This document shows, piece after piece, positions 10,840-21,594 of a stretch of 64,000 bases of DNA. The translations under genes were made by a program, and so were the position numbers. Below the pieces are notes generated by a model, which saw only the letters and a list, made by a program, of their open reading frames with translations, was not told the DNA's origin and did not search any database. Within the stretch, counting starts at the first letter, position 1. Every line of letters begins with the position of its first letter. Origin of the DNA: Kalmusia sp. IMI 367209 (lineage: Eukaryota; Ascomycota; Dothideomycetes; Pleosporales; Didymosphaeriaceae); contig JAPEUQ010000017.1 in NCBI GenBank assembly GCA_027946365.1, forward strand, positions 558,001-622,000, given 5' to 3'.

Positions 10840-13140
10840 AACGACGCTCAAAAGGAATGGTTACGATAGACAGAGTGTGCTCAAACTGCGTAATGTTGTT
10901 GCTCTGCGTCTGAAAAGGCGCTGACGGCCTTGACAAGGGATGCTCGCCCGAGAAAATGTATTAGTGGATATCCGTTAAGTGGACTTCCAGCGCTTGTGGC
11001 ACGACTGCCATTCTCGTGGGTCGTTGCCTTCTCTACATGATAGGCTAAGGGTATGCGCCATAACCGATCGGATATAGGGGCGCCCGCCCATGTGCGATAA
11101 AGTGCAGTCATGGTAGGGATCTGGTGCGTCGGATTTGGAGGTGGCCCCTTACATACCGAAATCAGCCAGGATGTAATACGCGGCTGCATCGGAATCAGCA
11201 GCATAATACGCGGAGGCGACCGCAACAGCAGTCTCTACATAGCAGAACACAGTTTGTGAACATACAACAACGCGCCGTTTCTATACGAAAGAATCCTCCG
11301 AGGAGCGTTGAGATGATCGTATGGGAACCGGCCCTAAAGCATGTACGAGGATCTGCAGAGAGCAACGTGGAGAAGCGAGTGCAGTTCCAGCCGCTTGCGC
11401 AACGTCGCAGCCGCTCCACGTTCAAAGCTTCACGCCATGGTCTCGCGTCAGCGATGGACAGTGGTCGCTAATGGAGTGACAATTTGTCAATGACCGCGGC
11501 ATCTTGGCAATGATTTTCGGGAGGAAGTTCGTGCGCGCGCACCCGGTTAGCCTGATCTCACGGTCGTTTTCGGTGCGAAATCGCGATGGGCATCCTGAAA
11601 GCTAGGCCCTTTGGGAAAGTCTGGAGAAACGGAAAGCCTCGTAACGCCCTGGCCAGCCGTTGACGACGTCTCGGACCCACGGATGGATCTGCCTGCATTC
11701 GGACATTGAACGGTACCTACAGCATGTCCCTGAAGCTTCCAGATTCGCTGTGGGCTGCGGAAATGGCCTCGAAACCAACCGCGCACATTGCGACGATCCC
11801 AGAGTGTGTCTCCAGGACTCCTAGCCGTCTCGACCAAATTCTTCCTTGCGATATTGCAGGGAGTCTCTCATGGTGTGTGGAGCAAGTCCCACAAATTGCG
11901 GCTGTGAGATAGCCAGTTCCTATAAAAAAGTCGAGACCCACTTGACTTGAGGTCTGTGGCAAGGCTCCCGTGGTTACATAATCCGGATGAATTCGGTACG
12001 TGCCGCAAGACGATGTCGAGGCCAAGCTTTGTGCCGTTGCAGGGCGTTATTGATTCCCGGGCTCCTGCACAACGGCCAGAGAGAACCTTGATTTCTCGCG
12101 AGGCCGTCCGGGTCGCCGGATGCGCCGAATGCGAATGGCCAGGGGCGCACAAACCCGGTCCGGCCGTATGCCAGGCACCGACAAGCAGAACGGTGGTCAG
12201 CCTGCTGGAGTGAGAAGCTGGGAGACGGGGGACGGGCGAGGGTGCCACGCTTTGTGCCACCCCGTGCCATCAGGCAGGTACTTCGTTGCGCTGCAGGGTC
12301 ATCCCGGCCGTGGTTAATGTTCCATTTCCTCCGAATCGAGACCGCCAGGCGTTCTTGGGGGCCAGCAATGTGCCGGGGCCCACTGGCTAATCATCTCGAG
12401 CAGCGGGCTTTGTATCATGTAGCCGGATTGAGCAGCTCGATAAGGCAGGGCGATCGTGAGACTCAGAGAGTAGCAGCATCAGCACCGCCGCTCCGTGAAT
12501 AGACGTACGGGGATGCCGGGGGGGCACGCGCTGGGAGACAGAGGAGGTAGGGGTCTTTCAATCAAGCACGCCAGGGTGACAGCGTGCGCGCGTGGCATGC
12601 GGGGGACTGCATACGAACAATACGAACATGGGAGGCTGCAGAGTCCCCGAACGCTCAACGAACATCGGCCTCGCAATCTATCTCTCTACGTGCTTCTCGT
12701 GTTGGTCTTGAACGAGCGGCAGGAAGTACGTGGGTGCCAGTGACATTCACAGCGGCCGCTCCCGTGCCTGTCTTCGCCACTGTCGACTCCGCACCCCCAT
12801 GCATCCTTTTCTTACTACGCAGACTATGCAGCCCACTACGACATCATCTTGCTGGCGTACTCCGGCCACAGTAGGGGCGCTTAACATGCCTGAAGGCGCT
12901 AGCATGGCTTCGATCCCCGAGCTCGACCCTCAATTGGCCCACTAGCTTGGCCTGTATCCAATCCAATATCCGTCTAACGGTCTTCTTGCAAATTCCTGCA
13001 TTGGGAATTGAACCACTCACCATGTCCGTCCACACGTGTCTCTGGACCGTCTCATAAATCGATGCCGCCTCGGACTATCAAGTTCCTCACCACGCCTGTC
13101 CTACGGTCAACAACTTCTTCCTCCACCTTGTTCCTGCATC
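10840..13140. other. 2.3-kb gene-free, GC-richer region
   Basis: The longest stretch without a supportable gene, lying between the divergently transcribed AflR-like regulator and a SAT4-type receptor. Several open frames of 60–130 codons exist on both strands, but none has family-like sequence or splices into a longer protein. It probably combines two promoters with unrecognised or decayed sequence. A tRNA B-box-like string near 13003–13013 could not be folded into a tRNA. Confidence 0.5.
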
Positions 13141-14506
13141 ATGAGTCCCCAAGTAACACCAGGTGCAGCTACTCCAGCGGGCCCATCGGGCCCCGCTGGT
13201 GGCAAGCCCGTCAATCCTCTTCTAGCAGGTCCCTTCCTCGATACTAGTGGGGCACTCCAACCAGATGCTGTCCGCCTGGTCACTCCCATCACTGTCTTTT
13301 ATATTCTTGCCATCATTTCTATTGGGCTTAGGATTTGGGCAAAGCGCATCAAGAAGAATGCTCTTCGATTCAACGACTATGCTATCTTCGTGGCCGCCGT
13401 TTTCGCTACCGGTTACCTCGCCATCATCTGGCTGGGTGAGTTATTTCTTTCAAAATTCCACAGGCACTCGCTAATTCGTGCAGTATGCCGCAAAGGAGGT
13501 ATGGGCTGGAAGTTGATCAACGTGCCGTTGGATCAGCGAAAATTGACACAACAAGTGAGTCCTTCTCGACAATCGTGCTGTACTGGACTAACATTCGTAG
13601 TGCTTGGTCATTGCCTGGCTCCTTCAAGCTTGGGGCAACAGTTTCGTGCGACTATCCATTCTCGACTTCTTTGCGACCATTTTCCGCATCTCGAGATTCC
13701 GCATTGTAGTCTACATCTTTGAAGGCCTCGCAGTCGCGTACCTTGTCGGATGCACTATCACCTGGTTCGCCATCTGCAGGCCTATCCAGTACAACTGGAC
13801 GCCCGACCCGATTGCGATCAAGCAGCACTGCGGCAACCTGAACATGAAGTTCCTGCTCAGCTCCATCTTCAACCTGGTCCTTGATTTCGGCATCCTTATC
13901 CTCCCCATGCCTATGCTCTGGACGCTGCAACTCAACGCACGGAAGAAGGTTGCTTTGACGGTTGTATTCGGTTTGGGTATCTTGTAAGTCACTACACAAT
14001 CATCTTTCCACCGTTCATCTTGCTAACGATCGCCTAGTGTCTGCTTTGTGACCGCATGGCGCACCTACAACGTCGTCCAGTTCTCGAAGCCAATCGCCAA
14101 ACTCAACTTCACGCAAACTGCCATCGACGACGCGTTGTGGTCTGGTCTTGAAATCACCCTTGGCATAATCAACGCCTGCATGCCCGTCATGCACCCTGCA
14201 CTGCAGAAGATGTTCGGCGTCCCATTCAACAAGCTCCTCTCCCTCACTTCTACGTGGCGCTCCTCTGGAAAGGCGTCCAAGTACACGTCATCTTCAGGCA
14301 ACAGTAAGCTCACCAACAACACCATCGGCTCGGGAAAGCCCCAAAAATGGCGCCGTCTCGATGAGAGCGGCAACTCCAGCATCTCTACTACATCGAAGCA
14401 TGGCATCACACAGGAATACACGATCGACATTGAGGCGCAATCCATGGACGAGATTCCCATGGCGAGGATGGGGCAGTCCGAGTGGGAGCATGAGCCCAAG
14501 CGTTGA
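13141..14506 (+). CDS. SAT4/PTH11-type seven-TM integral membrane protein (fungal rhodopsin-like domain)
   Basis: Plasma-membrane receptor-like protein of the large fungal SAT4 family. Fitted exons are 13141..13435, 13484..13554, 13601..13983 and 14038..14506; all junctions keep frame. A Pro/Gly-rich N-terminus precedes TM1 (VFYILAIISIGLRIWAKRI) and an acidic NDYAIFVAAVFATGY. Exon 3 starts CLVIAWLLQAWGNSFVRLSIL and contains the family signature around TWFAICRPIQYNW plus LILPMPMLW. Exon 4 gives LWSGLEITLGIINACMPVM, the last TM, then a long Ser-rich cytosolic tail. About 405 residues. Members act as surface sensors, but no ligand is predictable. A second member of this family lies at about 46 kb. 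Confidence 0.88.
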
Positions 14507-15211
14507 AGCTTTTCTATCTGTCTGTTCGGTCTTTCATTTGCATGGTTTATACCCTCTCGGCATTGGGGATGTGGGAAGATGTGGTCTTATGGCTTGTTAT
14601 GTGGCGCTATATATCTATGATTTGTAGGATACCCAAAAACATTCTAAACAATATACAAAATATCTTCACCATTGTGCTTTTCCCCTGTCTTTCCGCCACT
14701 TCGTCGACTTATCAGCTGCAGCACACAAGACGGCTCACCAACGGAACACAAGTCTTGGTACTCGTGCTGCACCTAGATTGTCTCCCCGTCCGCTTGGTCT
14801 CGGGAAGGCGCGTCAAGTAAGACATTAACTATATTCTCGCCGGTCTCCTTTCGTTACGCAGGAAGTGCGCATGCTTCGTTGAACGATGTACAAATGTTAA
14901 AAACCTGACTGTGCGTGAAGCAGACCCGAGTTCTCACCATAAGCACGCCATGCCAATAGTCAACGTGATACATGGCTCAACACATTTTTCGAGGCGAACG
15001 TCAGACCAAGTGGCGACTCACGTGGCGAGTAACACGATTGGGTGTAAGCTGACGGACAAACATTAACACATCTTACGTCTCACGTCGTTCATCGCACATA
15101 ATCCAGGGGCACGAGCGCATTTCATAATTTAACATAGATTTCCAATCATTACACTAATAATTCATACAGTGCGATCTGCAATCCCCCCTCCCCAAATTCT
15201 GATCTTCTCCT
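14507..15211. other. Intergenic, convergent 3' flanks
   Basis: The receptor and the EthD gene end towards each other here. I see only 3' flanking sequence and no coding exon. Confidence 0.55.
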
Positions 15212-15550
15212 TTATTCCTTGTCGTCAACCACGTACATCTGGATCTTGGTCTTGTCCAGGAAAGTCTTCTCGTCCGCATCCAACCTCGCCTTGTTCTCGG
15301 GGCTCTCGGCGATGGACGCTAGCCTCAGGAACGCCTCGCGGCTCTCGAACTCCAGGTAGCCGATTCCGTCGAAGTGGTACTCGTCGGTGCCCGCAAACTT
15401 CTCCGGGTAGCGGTGCTCGTGCACGCTGGGGTAGGCGTCGCCGGCGATCTCCTTGAGCAGGTTGAGGTGGTCGTTGTCCCAGTGGGATTTGAATTCCTCG
15501 AGGGTGATGCCCGGGGCCTTGACGGCGAGCATGTAGACGCGGAAAACCAT
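15212..15550 (-). CDS. EthD-domain protein
   Basis: A 112-residue single-exon protein starting at ATG 15550. It fits the dimeric alpha/beta-barrel EthD fold: MVFRVYMLAVKAPG opens the first strand, FKSHWDNDHLNLLKEI is the usual helix with the W/DH pattern, then FDGIGYLEFESREAFLRLAS and a C-terminal strand KIQMYVVDD. EthD proteins include small decarboxylases, cyclases and dehydratases in fungal polyketide pathways, and stress-linked proteins of unknown role. The open frame continues upstream to 15985, but that extension is low-complexity and not protein-like. Function beyond the fold is open; the nearby oxidases make a tailoring role possible. Confidence 0.85.
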   Translation of the reverse strand: MVFRVYMLAVKAPGITLEEFKSHWDNDHLNLLKEIAGDAYPSVHEHRYPEKFAGTDEYHFDGIGYLEFESREAFLRLASIAESPENKARLDADEKTFLDKTKIQMYVVDDKE

Positions 15551-17361
15551 TTTTGCGTGGTGTGTAAAAGGGCTGAGATTTGAGGAGAAAAAAGGCGGGA
15601 GGAGAGTTGGATGTCTCGGGTGAAGACTATGAGGAGAGAAAAAAAAAGATGACTGAGATTTGAGGCGAAAGGATGGAAGACGTTGGAGGTAGAAGTAGAA
15701 TTGCACTGATGACAGAGCAAAGTGTTGGTCTGACCTACATATGTATGCGCGACAACTGTGCTGGTTTGCGCATCCCAAGAGCGCGGCCCTCTCGGTCCCT
15801 CCCATCTCGACCCCACGAAGCTCGTCCGCTACAAGTGGAGCTATCCGCGAATGCAAGCATGTCACGCGTGCTCTCGGGCCCATCGTGGTATGAAAGTGGG
15901 CCGAAGTCGCTGGCGTCACAAATCCTGAATACAATGCTCGGTCCCCGATGCGACCTGGCCGACCTCGGTGTCCCACTGTATGCATGGAAATAGTAGTATG
16001 AAGGGACGCTTGCTTGACTAGGCAGCTTCGGACAATTGGGGTGTTCGGCGCTGCGGCTAGTTTAGTTTCCGAGGAGGGCGAGGGCGAGGCTGATGCGGTC
16101 GATGATTGTGGGCGATCAAAGTCAGGGAGGCTGGGACGCCGAACCGTCGCCGAGTTCTAGAGCCATGTTTGGGGCGCAAGCAACCACACTTTTATCCGTA
16201 ACCGCACTTTTTTTTTATCGTCCCAGACCTCTTTCGCACGAACAGTGCATCGTCGTCCACGACCTGACCTAGTCTACATCCGTGTCTTTAGCGGTTAATG
16301 GCACCTGGGGGCGATGGCTTCGACATACTCCGGACGTTTGGCCTAACGCTAAGCTGATAAGGACGCGCACCTATTCAATGTGCGCATTGTACGATGATTT
16401 CTTTCGACAAGCTGTTCATCGTGCCTTGCTCGGGTAGTCCGATTGGATGTATGGTTGCTTTTTGTTTCGACTTTGCAGGGAAACGTGTTGGGCTTGGAGC
16501 GCATTCATTCGGCAGGCCAGCTTCGCTGTCCACTTAGGCGAAAGCGACATCGTACCTTGTCGTTACCCCACAATTCCCTTTGCGTCCTCCCATCATGATC
16601 TCCCAAGTCTGTTTCACCCTTTAACTTCTTTTCTATTTCTTGCAGTCATTTATTGATATCTTCCCTCGCCATACACATGAGCACAGTACTGTGATAGAGA
16701 GACAGAATTTTATAAGAGCAACGGTCGCGAAGAAGCTTGCAGTCGACCGCAAGGGGGAGGACGTCTGTCTTAAGCAAGGCTCAGGCACACCTCCTTCCCA
16801 AGTCGTCATGGCTCCTTCCTTTGCCGGCGATCTTGCAGATCGTATTCCTGCGGATCTACCACGTGTTGTCCTAGTTGGCCCCCGGACCTCGTAAACCTGC
16901 TACACCATTCATCTCCGCTGTGCCTAAAATGGCAGAAATAACCTTACTGACTGTTCGCATTACCACCTCGATACGTTTGATCTGGCAATATTTTACACTC
17001 ACACGCAGCCTTGCGGTAGAACGAGGTCGCACCAGAATTTTATTACTCCCGCAGCCTTGTTTGGTCAGCCTTGAAATCTACTGGAATGGGGACATGTCTC
17101 GCTTTCCTGGACATTCTCATGTCCAGCTGTCTATTCTTGATAACCCCCTTTGCTGTCGGCCGCAGCCTTGTTTCGTTTTAAAAGAGCCATGCGCGCTTTG
17201 TCTAGCCTCGTCCTTTTGACTGACTAGAACAACATTGAAACCAAAAATTCGGTTGCGCCGGAACGTTCAAGAGTAAGACCAAGCTCAGTGGGGCCCACAT
17301 TCACCTAAAGTGACGGGATCATATTCTTAGCCCGTGTCTGTCGCGCGTTGTCATAGACAGG
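15551..17361. other. 1.8-kb divergent intergenic region
   Basis: It contains the promoters of the EthD gene and of the PLC-like gene. No supportable exon was found. The string GCAGCCTTG occurs at about 17005, 17050 and 17160, the last two followed by TTTSG, forming a small spaced direct repeat. Confidence 0.5.
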
Positions 17362-18824
17362 ATGTTTGCAATCCAAGCCTTTTTTGCCTCGCTACTAATT
17401 TCTGTATGTATGTTTGTCCGGTAGATAGCGCTCAATATCTGACTTAGTCATCTTCAGGGCAGTCTTGCAGCTCCTGCAGCGCAAGCAAAGTCCGATTATA
17501 TATCATCATGCGGCCCTGATTGGATGGCCATCAACGATGTGAAGACCAACCATGGAGCGGTCCAGCGTGTAGGTTACAATACTGCAGTAGATTCTTTCTG
17601 TGATAAAGCGGGTGGCATCACGGTGGGCGCCGGTGACTACACTTCAATGGCCACAAGGGTGTGGCTCGACTATGGAGATAATCCCGAAACAACTGGATTG
17701 AACGGCTATGTTTTCTTCGAGATCCATAACAAGCAAAGCACCGCCCACGTAGTAGATGGTGAGACCTCAGGATACAGCAGAAGAAGTCATTAAATACTGA
17801 CCATGGAATAGCTGCAAGCTGCAAACAGTATCTGAAGAAGATGTCTGAGAGTGCAAGTGGTAACTCATGCTATGGGCCAACAAACAAGGATACAAAAGGG
17901 GGGACGTGGCAGGTCGGAAACGATGCTGTCTCATACCACGCACTCGCTAACAAGCTCCCTCCTTCCTTCGACTCTCTGGACAAGATCGTCACTCAAAAGA
18001 GTGCCATCAGCCCATTAGGTGACGGCGGCAAGGGTAACACTCTGGACCCCTTCCCAACATACACTTTCAACGACGTAACTCCTTTCGCGTGTCACTCTCA
18101 CAACGACTACACCCGTGATAAGGCGCTATACTCCGCTCTCGGTGCCGGCTGCATCTCTGTAGAAGCAGATATCTGGATCCACGGCACCAAGCTCGTCGTG
18201 GGGCACACTGACCCTGGATCCAACGGCCAGACTTTCGTCAATCTCTACGTCAACCCATTGAAGAAGCTCATCGATGAGCGGAAAGCCGTGTTCCCTGCAA
18301 AACCTGATCAGCCTCTTTCTCTATTGATCGACTTCAAGAACAGTGGTTCGGACGCAGACAAAGCGTGGGACCAGCTCGTCGCCGACCTCCAACCCCTCCG
18401 CGACGCAGGCTACCTAAGCCACTATGACGGCGCCTTCAAACAAGGCCTTGTCACTATCGTCGCCTCCGGTAACGCTGTCAAAGACCTCTCTTCGTCAGCA
18501 CCATCGCCTATCGCTAAAGCGCTGTCCGATTCAACGAATCCTCAGCGCGCGATCTTCGTTGATGCGGTTATCCACAAGGACATGTCACATTTTGACTCGT
18601 CAAACGCCTATTATGCAAGTGCGCAATGGAGCGATGCGGTGCCAGACGGGCTACCGATTTCCGGCAATGCAAAAACGAAGCTAGACGAAGCGCATGCAAA
18701 GGGGTTCAAGGTCAGGTATTGGGATATTCCAGGCAAGGATAGTTGGCAGCAGATCGTGGATGCAGGAGTAGATCGATTGAACGTGGACGATTTGCAGTAC
18801 GTTGCAGGACTATCTTGGGGGTAA
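17362..18824 (+). CDS. Secreted two-part protein: Cys-rich N-terminal domain + PLC-like phosphodiesterase (AIM6-like)
   Basis: Three exons fit exactly: 17362..17403, 17458..17758 and 17812..18824, giving 451 residues. Exon 1 is a signal peptide (MFAIQAFFASLLIS). Exon 2 and the start of exon 3 encode a domain of about 150 residues with spaced cysteines (ISSCGPDWMAI, VDSFCDKAGG, AASCKQYLKK, GNSCYGPTN), a pattern of secreted fungal proteins that I cannot name with certainty. From about residue 185 a TIM-barrel PLC-like phosphodiesterase starts: FACHSHNDYTRDKAL, SVEADIW, LVVGHTDP, LLIDFKNSG, ending VRYWDIPGKDSW and DRLNVDDLQYV. These match the AIM6 family of unknown substrate. The His and Glu/Asp of HSHND and EADIW are the likely metal-binding set. 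Extracellular action is inferred from the signal peptide. Confidence 0.85.
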
Positions 18825-19940
18825 AGGATCACGATTTCATAGCCAATGATGATTAATAGAAAGTAATGACAGCTCTACGAGGTCTTCTTCACTCTGCCCA
18901 TTCGGTCCCTTGCTTTACGCCAAGAGAACACTCCCACAAGTGTGATTTGCAAACAAGATAATAGAACGAAAGGTCGCTATCGCATTCTCCTCTGACACGT
19001 AGAGCTCCCATGCACGGTTTCGCACCCATAGCTTTTGTATTCTTCCTTTGCACGGCTTTGAAGCTGCAGGACTTGAGTCCCACTTCTTTCAGCGGTCTTC
19101 CAGTCGCATGCTACAATTTCATGCGCTTGGAGCAGGAAATGTAGCAGTACCGAGTGATGCAGCAAGCCCTTATCTCATTCATCACATTCCCACTCGCCAT
19201 CTTCATCTATATCCGCGCAGCACCAAGCCTCCACCCAGTCCCATCTCACATATTCTAATCTACAGTCCTACATATACCACCATGTTTCCGCTCCTTCGGC
19301 GGGCATGCATCGGGTGACAAGCGGTGCATGAGAGTTGCGATTTCATACTAAGCTCACTGTACTGATTCGTCACGATATCCATATTCGACGGTATGTAAGG
19401 AGACAATGTATAGTGAAGGACGGTGGACGCTTGATAATATATGTAGTATGATTACTGGCGGGTTGGACTTCATTAACTGAAGTGAAGACTTTGAAGTTAT
19501 GGTCCGCGAGAGAAATGGTTTGAAATCATCGCGGATGAGATATCTGCACGACTGAACGATGAGGGAATTGCTGAAACTGCCTAGGTGGACATGATGAAAT
19601 GCATAGAAACAATCGAAGGCATTGAGAGGATGAAGCGTCGACACCAATTGCTAGCAGGCAATACATATTCGGTGCAATTGTCAAAATTCAGAGCTTTAGT
19701 CAACCGACATATACGGTTTCGAACTTCCGTTTCCCTATGTAAATTCATATTCATGCAAAGATGGCTAGGGAACGTGGTTTCCGTTCTTTCTATAACATAC
19801 CTTCCAAAAAAAAAAGTTCAACAATCCTGTATCACTTCTCCTTCAGCAAGGGAAGAGCTAAACAAATGTCAGATGTCAATGTGGGATTCTAATCGCTAGT
19901 TTGGTTGCTCAAGATCAATCGCTACGAACTTTAAATACGA
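18825..19940. other. Intergenic, convergent 3' flanks
   Basis: No gene could be supported. It lies between the ends of the PLC-like and PEBP genes and has scattered short frames only. A run of nine to ten A sits near 19805. Confidence 0.5.
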
Positions 19941-20633
19941 TCAAAGCTCATCCTTCCCCCCATTCCATCCATCCCCAGCTCCTAGCATCCAGTTAACTCC
20001 TACCAGCTCCAGTCCCAAATTGCTTGTCCAGTCTTTCGCTCCAAAGCTTCTCCTCTCCACAAATTCTTCACCGCCCACATCCTCTTTACTCAGCTCCTTC
20101 AATCCCTCTGGCTCACGGTAGAGAAGAAACAAATACCTATGGGGCTTGGAGTCGTCCTTTGGCCCGGGACCTAGGTACTCGGTCAGGATTTTGCCGCTAT
20201 CAGCACCTGAGTCGGGTGGAATGCGTGAGACGACCCAATGGCGCCAGTAGGCGAATTTAGGATCATCAGGAGTTGGTGCATCAGGGTCGATGAGGAGGAA
20301 TGTGTATGTGGTGTTGGCCGGCGCGTGCGACTGTGCAAGTGTAAGTCACGTGTAGATGTTCTAAGTATGTATAGAGGTAGGAATAAAGTTGGGTGGTAAA
20401 ATTGAGTGGATGGAAAGCAGGGGCGCAAGATGTACCTCTGGAGTGAAGGAGATGACAGGTGCCGACTTGCACTCGCTAGCCCTAAAGAGATTGCCAATGA
20501 CGACGGGCTTCTCGTTGAAAGAGACTGAGAGTTGGACAGAAGGCTTGAAAGTTTCGGGAATAATAGGAGAGGGGAGAAGAGCCGCTTTAGAGAGGGAAGC
20601 GAGGAGGGCTGAGGGTTCGATTTGAGCTGCCAT
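19941..20633 (-). CDS. Phosphatidylethanolamine-binding protein (PEBP) family
   Basis: Two exons, 20633..20436 and 20330..19941, give 195 residues. The ATG at 20633 is preferred because upstream codons are not family-like. Exon 1 encodes helix and strand ending SAPVISFTPE. Exon 2 holds the anion-binding pocket: LLIDPDAPTPDDPKFAYWRHWVV (shown here in part as DPDAP and WRHW) and the CR2 segment YLGPGPKDDSKPHRYLFLLY with the GP and HR residues. The C-terminus is Trp/Gly-rich. Family members bind phospholipid or inhibit serine carboxypeptidase Y (yeast TFS1) and modulate Ras/kinase signalling; which applies here is unknown. No signal peptide, so cytosolic. Confidence 0.9.
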
Positions 20634-21594
20634 GTTGCTCGATGCGTTTTCAGAAATGCGGAATGTTGAGAAGGGGTCACAGTCGCCCGAAAGATGTACA
20701 TGATGTTTTTCTTGGTGTGGAGATATGGGAGATGATGATTGGTGGAAGTTTTGTTTGCCAAGGGCCGCTCCTTGCAAGCCTGGATGAAGTCTTCCTTACT
20801 CCACGTTTCCTGACTTCAGTGTGAATCGACCATGAAGTACTGGAGATACTTGTTAATGACGAGGCGTTATGTTATGCCGCTTGATTTTCGCATTGTTATG
20901 CACTTTAGAGTAGTTTGGTGTGCAGTACTCGAAGAACTGGTGACATATGCTCAACAATGACCATAAAAACGACCAAGATGCAAACATAAGAAGTGAAATA
21001 ATTTCAAGTCATAACTTTAACTATGAACCAAAAAAATGCCGTAAAGAAGCTTGTATTGCGGCAAACATTTATACGATAATGAAACATAGATACCCAATGC
21101 ACTGAAGCATACGATGAAGAATGGTATCTAAAAGAGAGTGAGAAAGGAGTGGTAATAGCACGAAAACAAAGTTTCGAAGAGGTCGGAAGCTATTTCAGTG
21201 CTTATAGTGGATAATTGAATCGTGGAAGCCTATAAGTGAGCTTGAGATACTATGACTGCTCCGTGAACTCTGTGGATGATGAATAAGTCTTTCTATTGAT
21301 ACTAATGGATGAAATTATTATGGCGAGAAATAATATTCCACAACATCTGTGTATTTTAATGGTTGATGATTTCAGTACATTACGCGTTTGCATGTGATCT
21401 CGCGTGTTGACACCATGATGGCGGAGGCCAGCAAGGTGCGCACGCAAGCTTGCCGCAGAGCAGTATCTATACCATTAACAATGAATCCTGTTCTTGTTTC
21501 AAATCTTCTCTCATCTTGTTAAAGCCATCGTTTGGATTTTTTATTGATTCACAGTGAACAGATTCTGAGAGTGTAAGAAGCTTCAGGCTTGGCA
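20634..21594. other. AT-rich divergent intergenic region
   Basis: 960 bases between divergent PEBP and flavoprotein genes, noticeably AT-rich from about 20,880 to 21,400. No coding exon was seen. Confidence 0.5.

Noticed and set aside
11547..12520. Overlapping 80–130-codon frames on both strands of the empty block
   Set aside because: GC-rich DNA lowers stop-codon frequency; none splices into a recognisable protein.
12990..13020. Minus-strand GGTTCAATTCC, a perfect Pol III B-box-like string
   Set aside because: The flanks do not form a T-arm stem and no A box or cloverleaf can be drawn, so it is not called a tRNA.
15551..15985. Upstream extension of the EthD frame to 257 codons
   Set aside because: The extra 145 residues are low-complexity and lack an upstream ATG that gives a natural N-terminus; the 112-residue form matches the fold's normal length.
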